Below are positions 47,700-58,490 of a stretch of DNA of 64,000 bases, in pieces. Source of the DNA: Erodium maritimum (Eukaryota; Streptophyta; Magnoliopsida; Geraniales; Geraniaceae); the NCBI GenBank assembly GCA_963921825.1, contig OY997594.1, positions 32,718,956 through 32,782,955 of the forward strand. The letters are read 5' to 3'. How positions within the stretch are numbered: the stretch's first letter is position 1; every line of letters starts with the position of its first letter. The translations under genes were made by a program, and so were the position numbers. The notes beneath the pieces were generated by a model. The model was not told where the DNA came from. It did no database searches and worked only from the letters and a program-made list of their open reading frames with translations.

Positions 47700-49692
47700 T
47701 CATGAGTTCCTTCCCATGTCTTTGCCTGAAAATTCAGCGCCTCCATAAGATCCCGCAGCCACATCAAGGCCACCACCGCCTATAGAAGTAATTAGGGCCG
47801 AGAGGCCGCTATTGGAGCTCCCACCAGCAGCAATTCCAAGTCCTAGAAAATCAAGGGTGGTTTGCTTTGGACCAAACATGGAAGGGGTTCCCATCATTAG
47901 TTCCTTCAGTCCGGAACTTCCATCACAATGAAGGCCCAGTCCAAGCCCTGCAGGAACATCCTGCTCCATTTGCTGCCGGTTCCACTGCAAGCTCTCTTGG
48001 TGTGCAGATGAAGATGAAGACGACATTATGCCAAGCCCGCGGAGCAAGGATGCATTTGTAGCTGCTACATCCATCTGAGCGGCTTTCTGGAGCAATGCAG
48101 TAGCTGACATGGCTGGTTGAGGTGGCGGGGCGTATTGCCTCCGCTCTTGTGCTGGAGTCCCGAAGAGTGATGATCCGTGGTTCGTTGAGAGGCGGAGAGA
48201 AATGGGTTCTGTACAGGAAGATGCCACAAGATCAGTCGGGCGGGCCATGGCTTGGATTAAGTCAGTGAAGGGAGGTTGAGGAGGGTGTAAGGTTCCAGTT
48301 CCAGATGCAGTAGAAGAAGCAAATAAGCTTGCAAATACACTACTGCTCATACTGCCATTGCTGCTAGAACTCGAACTGGTGCTACAGCTTCCATTAATCC
48401 CGGTCACCACAGGTGTTTCTTCAATAACTGGAGTAGGATTTTCCAGCAACTCTGGAGGTAAACCAACAAAATAAATTGAAATCAGATGCCAGAGAAGAGA
48501 AAGAAGTATAAATTATAATGTCCTTTCTCCATAGTCCTAAACCCACTTGATATGAGTTATTGTGTGTCAAGTCCAAATGACAAACAAACAAACAAGCAAT
48601 GGGTAAGGGACAAAACCTACTACAATCCAAGAAGAACCCACAAAGAGAGAAAGAACAAAGATTTTCTTGTTTTATTTAACAAAAAAAGACATCTAACTAA
48701 ATCAATTCATAAACTTGAAATCTTTGTAATTTTTTGGCTGCATAACCAAACTACCTGAACTTGGGATGGGTACCACAGATGCCACCACTTGTTGAGGAGC
48801 AGGAGCAGGAGCTGGTGCTGGAGCTTGAACTGGCTGCGGTGGTGGTGGCGGAGATGAATCAGCAGGAGGAGGTTGTGGGTTCGATTCCAAATTCTGATTC
48901 ACAGCCTTGGGCTTGGGGTCTGGCTGACCTCTGGCGCTCTCCTCAGCTAGTGCATCACAGAAGGCCCTATGAGTGATGAAGCTGTCCCTCCTGCAGAAAA
49001 TCAAGTCAAAAGATGTCTTAACAACACAACAATTTGACCACAAAAACAGGGCGAGCAACTGAGAGGCAAAACTTAGGAACCTAGAAAATAAAGTTCCACA
49101 ATCGCATTTGTACTCTCTAGTTCCACAAATCTTCGAGTGAGCCTTCCAATCCGACTGGACGGCGTATTTCTTAGAGCACTTGTCGCATTTCCACTTCTTC
49201 TCGCCATGTTTCCTGCAAAAATGCTTCTTTATACCAGTAAGATCACCGAGAGCCCTCGAGGGATCATGGTGGACACAGGACGGCTCGGGACAGACATAGA
49301 CCCTCTTCTTCACCTCCTTAGTAGACCGCTGCCTCAGCTTCCACGGAAGATTGTGTCCCCGGCGATGCAGCTGCAGATTCTGGTCCCTCTGGAACCCTTT
49401 ATTACAAATTTCACAGACGAATCGGTTCGTGGCCATGAGAGTCTTGGGAGACAGAGCAATCACCTCAGCATCCGGATCTGCAAATCATCCAAAAAATCGG
49501 AACTTGATCAATCAGAATCGACATTCGGCAGAGTAAACGTAGATACGAGATGGGTTTTTTGTGGGTACCTGGCATTCCGGGGAGGTTCCGCTTTTTCTTT
49601 GCCGTGGGCTTGGGCGGCGCGGCCTGGTTGCCGGAAGAAGATGCGCTGGCTGCGCCGGAGGCGGTGGAGGAATTGTCCAAGTCTACCGGCAT
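47700..49692 (-). CDS. INDETERMINATE-domain (IDD/BIRD) C2H2 zinc-finger transcription factor
   Basis: Four coding exons on the minus strand join with GT-AG introns and keep frame: 49569-49692, 49081-49477, 48755-48990 and 47700-48451, 1509 bp or 502 residues plus stop. The IDD signature is intact: a basic nuclear signal KKKRNLPGMP (32-41), finger 1 CEICNKGFQRDQNLQLHRRGH (63-83, first 20 bases of a 21-residue motif shown only in part by CEIC and HRRGH), finger 2 starting C104 with HHDPSRALGDLTGIKKHFC, finger 3 CDKCSKKYAVQSDWKAH (139-155), and a CHC-type finger 4 CDCGTLFSRRDSFITHRAFC (166-185). The C-terminal half carries the family motifs MSATALLQKAAQM and TLDFLGLG and is Ser/Gly-rich. Such proteins bind DNA in the nucleus and often partner DELLA or SCARECROW-type GRAS proteins. 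The closest clade by eye is IDD4/5/6. Its targets cannot be read from sequence. Confidence 0.95.
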
Positions 49693-50350
49693 GGTGGCGG
49701 CTTAAAGGGCTTGTCCCAACCCAAATCTGCAGGACAGAACGGGGCAATCAAGATAATCCATTTCAGAAGAAGATTCAATTGACCAAAACTAAAAGGGAAA
49801 AAAACATTTTCTAGGGTTTCAACTGAAAACAAATCGTATTGATTAGGCTCACCTCACAAATTAAATGGTGCAAGGGTAGGTAGGTAGCTACTAGTGGTGT
49901 CCGGCGAAGAGGATGAGATCCGGCGAGAGAAGAGAGAAAGAGCAGAAGGGAGAGAGGTGAGGTTGAAGAAAGGAAATGGAGAGGCTAGTTGGGTGAGTAG
50001 CAACTCTCCACCTCTCTGCTATTCTCATCTACCAGTCAATAATTCAATTCAGCTCTCTGCTTTCTTTTTTCTTGTTGCACCACCTACCAGCTCCCTATCT
50101 TCTCATCAGATCACTCAAATCCCATTAACCCAGAAACGAAATCATTCAACCCACACCCACAGCTTTTCCAAGCTCTCGAACCAAATCCGACAAATCGGTC
50201 TGGGATTGAAGAGGGAGAAAGCTATGAAAAAGGATGAGAGAGAGAGAGAGAAGATTTTGTTGCCTGCAAGTTTAGAGAGATTTTGGACAAGTCTTCCTTC
50301 CGAGCTGAGCAGCCCCTCACTAACTTTTCGGAGAAAGATCTCAAGATAAG
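49693..50350 (-). other. Probable 5' UTR and promoter of the IDD gene, with leader intron
   Basis: Upstream of the ATG an acceptor TGTCCTGCAG|ATTT ends at 49727 and a donor TGTGAG|GTGAGC has GT at 49852-49851, giving a 126-bp leader intron. A GA-rich run (about 50235-50255) and CT-rich text further upstream are typical of plant leaders. The transcription start is not visible. The plus-strand ORF at 49894-50349 is a shadow of this leader. Confidence 0.6.
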
Positions 50351-50753
50351 AGAGGAAAAAAGATTATCAGAAATCGAAATTAGTGTGTGACTTAGATTAA
50401 TTAATTAATTAATTAATTAGTGTATGAGTAATGAGGATGTATGAGGTTTTGTCTTGTAGCGGAGTGTCTGGATTCGGTTTGGCGTTGCGGAGCCAAAGAA
50501 GAGGATGGGAACTGGGAGGATGTCAACGTCTCCCTCTCCCACTGTAAAAGGGTGTATGTGAATCTCGAGATGGATCGAATAGGATTCACATTTTATTGAT
50601 TATTTGTATTTCGCTAAGTTTTTACATGAAGATTATTATTATTATTAAAAAAATTATAGGTCAAGTAATCAATCATTACCATCCACATAATACTGTCAAC
50701 CGTCTAGATCAAACATGTTATCATTTCTAAATTGCATGTATGTTCTCTCTTCG
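50351..50753. other. Spacer upstream of the IDD gene
   Basis: It contains an ATTA microsatellite at about 50397-50420. No gene or element end recognised. Confidence 0.5.
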
Positions 50754-50921
50754 AAAAGGTAAGGTGTAATTTATTATTTATCTTCTTTTTAAGGCTAAAA
50801 GGTGCGATTCATTCATTTTTATTATCAATTACAAGTGAAAAGGTAAGGTGTAATTTATTATTTATCTTCTTTTTAAGGCTAAAAGATGCGATTCATTCAT
50901 TTTTATTATCGATTACAAGTG
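50754..50921 (+). repeat. 84-bp tandem duplication
   Basis: Two nearly identical 84-bp units (50754-50837 and 50838-50921) start AAAAGGTAAGGTGTAA and end ATTACAAGTG. The second unit passes directly into the tail of the neighbouring minus-strand retroposon, so the duplication includes part of that tail. Confidence 0.9.
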
Positions 50922-51231
50922 AGTGTATCTGGAGAAATTTTGATTACGAAGAAAAGACAAAGAATATAAATTGTTCGTTACTTTTTTAACATTATAACCG
51001 TCACTAATAGTATTTAATGAAAAGTCATATAGGTCAGCGTCATATAGACAGAAAGAAAAGGTGGGGGGTTGGAAGACAGAATTGGAAGTTCTGCTGAACA
51101 TAGTGTCTAAACGTTGCATATGGGGGCAAAGCGACAAAACTTGAACTGCATCAGTTGTATTGAAAGGATATACGTGAAACAAGGTTCCTTCCTAGGAAAA
51201 ATCCATGAATCTCTGCTCGTTAGTTTCTGTC
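50922..51231 (-). mobile_element. Family D retroposon, 3' half (split by solo LTR)
   Basis: On the minus strand it carries the QRFMDFS stretch, the ATTAGTGACGGTTATAATG tail motif and the end CACTTGTAATCGATAATAAA. It was cut by the solo LTR at 51232-54622. The 5' half is at 54628-55025. The CTGTC target duplication (51227-51231 and 54623-54627) joins the two parts. Confidence 0.8.
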
Positions 51232-54200
51232 TGTAATAACCACTCCCGGTCAACGCCAGTCAAACCTGCGAAAAACAGGAAAATTTAAAAAATTTAAGAC
51301 TGGCAGTTAAGTGAACCTAAAATGACCCTGAGTGTCATACCGGACTTAAGTTGACCCCGTTATTGACCAAAGTGAGTTCCGGGGGACTCAGGGCAACTTT
51401 CTGATCAATTTGGGAAATGTTGACTTTTCGCTGGAAAAGTCAACCGGGCGACGTTTTGGTCCATTCGAGGACCGTTTTGGATCCAAAAAGCTTAGCCGTC
51501 GTCGCAGCGGTCTTAGTTGAGCCATTTCCTTGTAGCCCGTCAAGTTTCGTAATTTCTTGGGAAAAGTGCCCGTTCGGGACCCAAAACATCCGTTTTTCGC
51601 GAATCAAGGTGTGGGATCCACCTTGACACTTGTCCTAATTGTGGTGGTGTTAGTTTTGGGGGGAACTAGATGGGACATAGGTGTGGCCGGTCATGTGGGG
51701 TTAAAAGAGAAAAAAATAGAATTTGTTGTTAGTTGATTTAAATTAGAAAGAAGAAGAGAGTGTTTAGAGAGAGAAGGAGAAGAAGAAGAAGAGAGAAGAG
51801 AGGGAAAGCTAGAGTTTGGAGAGTTTCAAGCCTTTGGATCGTCTCAAGACAAAGAGGAATCGTCTTCCCCTCGTCTTCCTCGTTGGTAAGACCTAACCCG
51901 ATCTTCGTTTTGTTAACTTTGGAAAGTTAGGGTTTTGTATAAAACTATGGGTTTGGGTTGTGGTGAGTTTGGGGGTTTGTTTGAGACGTTTTAGAGGTGG
52001 TTTGAGGTGTTTTTGGACGTTTTCCGGTGACCGGAGGCTCGAGAGGAGCTCCGGCCACCGTGGGTGGTGGCCGGCCGGCCATGGGGTGGCTGGCCGGAGC
52101 TGGTACCAGCCACCACATGGTGGCCGAGCCCCCCCCCCCCCTTGAACCCTAGGGCACGGCCAAGTGGGTTGGGTGGGGCCCACATGCTCGGTTGCTCGGT
52201 TTTTAATGTTCGGGTGGTTTAAAACGTTCCCCGGACCATTTATCCTTAATCGAATCGAAATTTGGAATTAAATTGGAGAAGTTGTAATTAACGGGTTTTA
52301 GAAACTTTAAACGTTAATAATTTGACTTAGAAGTCGGAATTCGATTCCGTCAAGTGCGTTGGGTTCCTTGAATTATTCTAAGACCGTAGAAACGAAAACG
52401 GGAATTTTTGGAGCCCCGGAAGGCAATTTATAAAAACCGGGCAGATTCGCCATGTCGGGCGAATTGGGCCTTTAAGGGTCCTTTATCGACAATGTCGAGT
52501 AATTGGGAAGTTTGGGAGTGATCGACATTATCGGGGTTACGTTTGGGCGTTAAGTTTATTGATTTTCGGGTTTTTCGTAATAGTTTAAAAGTGCTTTAAA
52601 ATTGTTTTCTTTTAGATCGTGCTGCGGACCGAGGCAAAGGGAAGCTCGACGAGTGACTGGGTTTACATCGAGGTTTAGTGGAGCGCTTTTGGAGTGTTAT
52701 ACGAGGTAGGGAAAAGTAGCCGGATCTCGGCCCTGACTAGTGAAAGTTAATAGTAGAATTGCATGTGACACCGGGGTGTCGTGGGTTGAATAGGTTGTCC
52801 TTAAATATTAGAAAAGCATGATACAGGATTGTAGCAATTACTGGAAAAGCATGTGACACTTACTAGTGTCGTAGGAACAGAGAACTTAGCGTATTAGAAT
52901 TACTGGAGGCATATGACCATGCCCGGAGGTTGTTTGTGAACTTATCGATATTAGGACTGTTGTAGGCTTTGGTTAAGCCGGAGGTTGATTGATCTTTTGG
53001 TGTCTTGGGTGGCCTTGAGAGCCCGTATTATTAGTGTTGAGTCTTGGGTGGCCATGAGAGCCCGTGTTATTATTCGTGTTTGGGTGGCCTTGAGAGCCCG
53101 TATTATTATTGTTGAGTCTTGGGTGGCCTTGAGAGCCCGTATTATTATTGCCGAGTCTTGGGTGGCCATGAGAGCCCGTGTTATTATTCGTGTTTGGGTG
53201 GCTGTGAGAGCCCGTACTTTATCGTTGGTGTTTTAGCTGGTTTACGAGTTAGAGTCTCGGTAAGTTGCGAGCGTGTTTTATTGTTGAGTTTTGGGTGGCC
53301 ATGAGTGCCCGTGGGGTTGTTGAACCCGTGTCTTTATCGTTGGTGTTTTAGGTGGCTTACGAGTTAGAGTCTCGGTAAGTTGCGAGCGTGTTTCATCGTT
53401 GAGTTTTGGGTGGCCATGAGTGCTCGTGGGGTCGTTGAACCCGTTTCTTTACCTTTGGTGTTCTGGGTGGCCATGAGTGCCCGTGGGGTTGTTGAACCCG
53501 TGTCTTTACCTTTGGTGTCTTGGGAGGCCGTGAGTGCCTGTGGGGCTATTGAGTCCGTGTTTTACTATTGATGCGTCTTGGGAGGCCGTGAGTGCCTGTG
53601 GGGCTGTTGAGTCCGAGTTTTACTGTTGGTGTCTTGGTGGCCATGAGTGCCCATGAGTGTTGAACATGTGTTGTTACTGGTTGTTGAAATTGCTTGTGAT
53701 TGTATTTGTGATTGTGATTGTGATTGTGGTTACCGAGGTTGGGGGCCTGCTTCATGAAACGGGGGTCCACGAGCACACGCGTCTGCATGTTCAGACGGGG
53801 TAGGGGGCCCGCCCGCCAATAAAGGGGTCCTGGCCGCGCGTGTGTGGTTTGTGTTTGTGAGCGTATTTTGGCTGGCTTACGAGTTAGAGTCTCGGTAAGT
53901 TGCAAGCATTCTTTGGCTGGCTTACGAGTTAGAGTCTCGGTAAGTTGCAAGCATTTTCCGGCTGGCTTACGAGTTAGAGTCTCGGTAAGTTGCAAGCATT
54001 CTTGGGTCGGCCTGACCGAGTTAGAGTCTCGGGAGGGTGTGAGCGTTCTTGGCAGCTGGTTTGCGATCCTTTGTGATCTTGTTTGGTGTGCGATCCTTTG
54101 TGATCTTGTTTGGTGTTGCGTAGTTTCTTTTGAGTCCTTGGAAGAGGTCGTGATCGTTGTGTCGGGTCTACTTTGCGTGTCAGAGCGTTGAGTTGGTAAA

Positions 54201-54622
54201 GGAAGGTAACAGTGGGTGTATGTTCAGTCAGAGTACTTGGGTTGGGGACAGTGTTCCCCGGTTTTGACCTTGTTTTTGGTGTTACCGGCTTTGTCTGCTA
54301 ATTATGCCGTAGTCAGTCTGTTATCCGTGGTGGTGAGCGAACGCTCACCCCTAGCTGCTTTTCCTGCAGGTACCGTTCGCAGGCTGGACTAGGTGAGCTT
54401 CTGAAGCTTGAAGAGCTTGAAGCGGGTTTCTGGGTGTTTTGAGTCTAGTGACGTGTACCTCGTTTTTGTCCACTTGTTGGGACGTGTTTTAAGTTGTAAT
54501 TATTATTTTGTTGAACTAAACTGATATTTTAAAGTGATTTAATGAAAACAGGTTTCTGCAGACTTTTTATGTTTTTAAAACGTTCGCGTCCCGAGTTCGG
54601 TTTACTGAAATTGGGGCTGACA
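51232..54622 (+). mobile_element. Solo LTR (family A, copy 5)
   Basis: It runs from TGTAATAACCACTCCCGG to GGGGCTGACA (one G fewer than its relatives) with a perfect 5-bp duplication CTGTC on both sides. It is the closest relative of copy 1 (2078-5421), collinear from end to end. The donor CGTTG|GTAAGA has GT at 51886, the acceptor CTTTTCCTGCAG ends at 54369, and the hairpin GTGAGCGAACGCTCAC lies at 54333-54348. Arrays sit at 52995-53650 and 53870-54040. A 12-base C run (about 52130-52141) lies in the first half. There is no gene inside. Confidence 0.9.
52995..54040 (+). repeat. Tandem arrays in solo LTR copy 5
   Basis: From 52995 to 53650 repeated GGGTGGCCATGAGAGCCCGT units of about 45-60 bp occur, then from 53870 to 54040 about four 45- to 47-bp units with GGCTGGCTTACGAGTTAGAG. 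The small frames over this region are repeat-derived. Confidence 0.85.
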
Positions 54623-54627
54623 CTGTC

Positions 54628-55025
54628 CCTGCAAAAACGAAATCAGATAAAATAAAAACGACTCACTCGATTATCCAGATCTAGAATCGAGAGAGGGGTC
54701 GAGGAGGGTGCGGTGGTGGAGGCCAGGGAGATGGACGCGACGATGGCTTCAGAGACGGAGAGGGTCGATCAGAAGACAACGAAGATTCCAGAGGCGGATG
54801 GGGTATAGTCACTGGAGGTCGAGGAATTGCCGAGGGATTGTGGCAAGGGAGATCGTCGCCCAAAAAAAATTCATCCCCAACCCTATTCGAGATGAATTGG
54901 AAGGTTGAGAAGAACGGCATAAAAACGAAGTATAGGAACCGAAACGACGCTGGGAGGACCATGACCGACTAGGCTGGGGTGGCTCGCAAGGAAGCCACGC
55001 CAAAACCCTAGTAGAGCTCTCTATC
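54628..55025 (-). mobile_element. Family D retroposon, 5' half (split by solo LTR)
   Basis: On the minus strand it starts near GAGAGCTCTACTAGGGTTTTGG and carries the PSPWPPPPHPPRPLSRF stretch, ending at a CGTTTTTGCAG acceptor-like site next to the LTR. It continues in 50922-51231. Confidence 0.8.
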
Positions 55026-55730
55026 ATGGAATAGAGTTGATATTACACCTACTTTAATTATCGTTGCGTGATGTAATATATCCTTAATCATATAAGAATT
55101 AATCAGACTTGAATAATATTAAAAGGAACGAGTTATCTTAATGGATCATCTCAAAAGAAGATAAAAAAAACTCCTTCCTTATCATTCTCTCGCCATATAT
55201 ATAATTCGAGGATCAAAATCAATTTTGTGTGCTCTTCAAATTCTGAATCTACATGTTCTGTTTTAGGATTTCGAATATAATATTGACATCTCAAGACTTG
55301 AAAAACAAATAAAGAGAAAAAGGTAAGAATCTCTCTTATATACAAGAGCCTCAAACCCCCACAACAAATCAATACAAAACAAACAACATGAGAGCACTCA
55401 TAACCCTAAATACCCATTAGACTTGAGTCTCAAGTCACAAAAACCCCAACCCACAACTATCCTACTAAATTACAACCATTAGGAATAGAAAGAGAAACTA
55501 ATATCTAGAAGCCCAACCCACCTTGTTGAGAAGCAAAACACAAAACCCCCCAAGAATTAACTAGCACACTAGAGTCTACAGATAGAGATATAAACGACCC
55601 AACCCTCAACCCCAAAGAACACCCACAATAGACAACCCATATTGCTTAAGTGCCAAGAAACCCTAAAACTGCAAGGTAATCACCAACCAAACCAGAATCA
55701 GCTTGTCTATCGAACCAATACCAAAACACA
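55026..55730. other. Intergenic stretch, nothing recognised
   Basis: AT-rich to CA-rich sequence without a supported gene or element end. Confidence 0.5.
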
Positions 55731-55882
55731 TGTAGTATTAGTTGGTAGACTAAGAGACACATCAGTGATCGTACCATTAATGGGGTAGTTGAGAAGCTTA
55801 GCAATTATGTATATATATATATATATCTAGTTCTTATGTACATTCAGACTAAGTGGAATAAGAACATTTTCTTATTTCTTCA
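55731..55882 (+). repeat. Possible short LTR with an adjacent tRNA-Met primer-binding site
   Basis: It begins TGTAGTATTAG and ends CTTATTTCTTCA. The next bases, TGGTATCAGAGC (55883-55894), are the usual primer-binding site complementary to initiator tRNA-Met. An AT microsatellite lies at about 55808-55830. No second LTR was found, and the right side joins a LINE fragment at about 55915, so it is a single LTR edge at most. Confidence 0.5.
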
Positions 55883-55902
55883 TGGTATCAGAGCAGTGGT
55901 TA

Positions 55903-57060
55903 TCAGCTCTGAGGGATTAGGAAATTTAGGAGCGAGCCTCCATTTGTGCCCCGTGTGCACGACCAGCGCCACCTCCATTTATCCAAAAGGGTTATATTCA
56001 TTTTGGTCAACCTACGTAAACCAAGACCCCCAAGAGCCTTAGGTCTACATACAACACTCCACTGAACCTTATTCAAACCCCTTTCATCCCCTCTATTCCT
56101 CCACAAGAAACTTCGTTGAATAGATTCTAAAGCTCGAATAACTCCCTTAGGAGCCTTGAACAATGACATATAAAACAAAGACAATCTAGATAAGGTAGAT
56201 TGAATCAAGATGATTCGACCTGCCAACGAGAGGTACTTAGCATGCCATAAAGATAAAATTGATTTATACTTACTAATAACATGATCCCAAATAGAAGCCT
56301 TTTAGGGGATGCACCCAACAGAAACCCTCGAGTATTTCATTGGAAAGCACCCAATGTCACAACCCGAAGTTGCTCTCAACTTTGATTCTGACAAAGAAGA
56401 GAGATTTAACCGTATAGCTTTCGATTTAAGGAAATTAACCTTTAAACTAGAAACCAACTGAAAATCCTCCAAAGTTCCCTTCAACAAAACCAACTCCCCA
56501 AGAGAATCCCGAATAAACAGAAACGTATCATCAGCAAACTGTAAATGAAAGATAACAAAACATGACCTCCTAATCTCAACTCCACGAAAATAACATGCTT
56601 TTTTCCATGCCTCCAAATAATGATGTAGGCCTTCAGCTGCAATAAGAAATAATAAAAGGTGACAAAGGACAACCTCAATGGATACCGTTAACCATCTGAA
56701 AATCCTTACTTGAAACACCATTGACAAGTACCGATAGAAAGGCCTGGAAACAACATCACATCCACCGCCTCCATCTCCCACCAAAATTCATCTAAACTAA
56801 GACCTCTTCTAAATAATCTCATTGTACTAAATCATAGGCCTTCTCAAAATCCAATTTAAGCAAAGCGGTTTCTACTTTAGACCGTTTCACATAATGAATA
56901 ATCTCAGAAGCAATCAAAACTCCATCAACCAACTGTCTACCTGTCACAAAGTCACTCTGATTATCACTGTTAAGGTCATTGATGATTGATTTTAGTCTAC
57001 TCGCCAAGACTTCGGCCAAGACTTTATATGAGCTCGATAAAAGACTAATCATTAATTCCT
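55903..57060 (-). mobile_element. LINE reverse transcriptase fragment, minus orientation
   Basis: On the minus strand the order is RT: SSYKVLAEVLASRLK, SDFVTGRQLVDGVLIASE and LLKLDFEKAYDLV (56819-57052), FADDTFLFI (within 56302-56784), and a C-terminal region with MAGRIILIQSTLSRL and SIQRSFLWRN (55903-56226). Several stops and frameshifts are present. Neither endonuclease nor poly(A) tail is recognised, so both ends are missing. It differs in sequence from the LINE at 15794. Confidence 0.9.
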
Positions 57061-57384
57061 TATTAATTTATTATGTTTAATCAGTTCTTGATGATATCAC
57101 TTCACGATTATTCTTTAATTTTCAACACTTATTTTTTAATTATTATTTTTATATTATTTCTTATAAAAAATATATTCAATATTTTTTTCCAATTTTTGTG
57201 TATTTCTTTTCTATTTTTTTTAATAATTCTTTTTTACAAATTTCTATGAAAAAGTATTTTTTGTTTATTCTTATTCTTATTATTCTTATTAAATTTACAT
57301 GAATTCTTTTTTTACAATTTTTTATAAAAAAAATTATATAGATTTACCTATTATTTTTTAATATTTTTTTGGTTAATTGTAAAA
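57061..57384. other. AT-rich spacer
   Basis: Very AT-rich sequence between two LINE-derived regions. No feature recognised. Confidence 0.5.
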
Positions 57385-57632
57385 TGGCCCGGAAACGCTC
57401 TCAACTTCGTGCTGGTCGGAAGCTTTTCCCCGGTGAGTGTGATGGTGATCTCTTCTCTTTCTCCTCCTTCTGTTCAACCATGTTGTCACTCTACATTGAG
57501 TACCGATCCATCTTCACTGCTGCGGAGGAGGATCGTCCGGCTAAGTTCGCTTCGGCCAGCAACAAGTAGGTCCATGGAGGCATTGAGACGCTTTGTTTGA
57601 CCAGCAACAAGTAGGCTCATGGTGGTGTTGAG

Positions 57633-58466
57633 ATGAGACAATCAGCCAAGGCTCGAGCCATGGAGCGTCCGTTCAGCATTGTACATGGAGGCGTTGAACA
57701 GAGTACCATCGCTGTTGTTATAGGGATGGGAAAGCAGACTCGAGAGGCTACGTTTGTAATTCCCTCTGCACCTGTGAAGCCAATAGAGGAAGGGGATCAA
57801 ATGGTCGCAGGTGAAGTATGTCCGGACAAAGGTTTGGATCGCCGACGACGGAAGTTTATCGAGAGTGACACGGAACTCTACGTGCGAAATCTGCCCTACG
57901 CGTTTTTAGAAGAGTCGTTTCGGGGTATGCTTTACCCACTTGGAGACATTGATTCACTGTCTGTATTGAAGAAATCAAACATGCAAGGTCTTCTCTTTGG
58001 TTTTGTTTGTTTCACGTCGCCTGAAGCTGCATCCCAGGAAATTGAAACACTAAATGGGTTTAAGTTGAACGGTCACGTCCTTTTCCTGGCCTTTTCTCGA
58101 CGGCATTTAAGTTCTCCGGCGATTGAACTTGACGGGAAAGAAAAACAGAGCATAGGTTCTGTTTTTCGTGGCGACCGGGAACCTTGCTCCGGGGACGATG
58201 ACCAGGCATTTGTAGATGGGTTGGCTTGTTCTAGAGTCTTCAGAGCTCCGGTCACCAGTCCTGCTCCTACGTTCGTCCCTTCGTCGCTTTCACAGGAAGC
58301 TGGTGAGACTGTCCGTACAGTTTCAACCTTCCCTGATTCTCGCGTTGATCCCTTGATTCAAGGGACTTCTATTTCTAAAGGGATTCCTTTTTTGAATCAA
58401 GAGATCACGATTCCTGCAGAATTGGGCTTTGTAAAACCCCACTTATTTCTAAAAGGTATTATTTGA
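57633..58466 (+). CDS. RRM-domain LINE ORF1 protein, first part
   Basis: A frame of 277 residues. The central RRM shows RNP2 (LYVRNLP, about residue 82) and RNP1 (LLFGFVCF, about residue 120), close to those of poly(A)-binding-protein RRMs. The N-terminal part is basic and the C-terminal part is Ser/Pro-rich. It would bind RNA as the ORF1 of a retroposon. The frame ends at a TGA just before the inserted LTR, probably after a frameshift. Host-gene origin is possible but less likely given the 3' tail and lack of introns. Confidence 0.65.
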   Translation: MRQSAKARAMERPFSIVHGGVEQSTIAVVIGMGKQTREATFVIPSAPVKPIEEGDQMVAGEVCPDKGLDRRRRKFIESDTELYVRNLPYAFLEESFRGMLYPLGDIDSLSVLKKSNMQGLLFGFVCFTSPEAASQEIETLNGFKLNGHVLFLAFSRRHLSSPAIELDGKEKQSIGSVFRGDREPCSGDDDQAFVDGLACSRVFRAPVTSPAPTFVPSSLSQEAGETVRTVSTFPDSRVDPLIQGTSISKGIPFLNQEITIPAELGFVKPHLFLKGII

Positions 58467-58490
58467 AAATCGAAATGTCAAGGTAGGTTT

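Noticed and set aside
49137-49814. 225-residue plus-strand frame
   Set aside because: It is the antisense shadow of the IDD zinc-finger exons.
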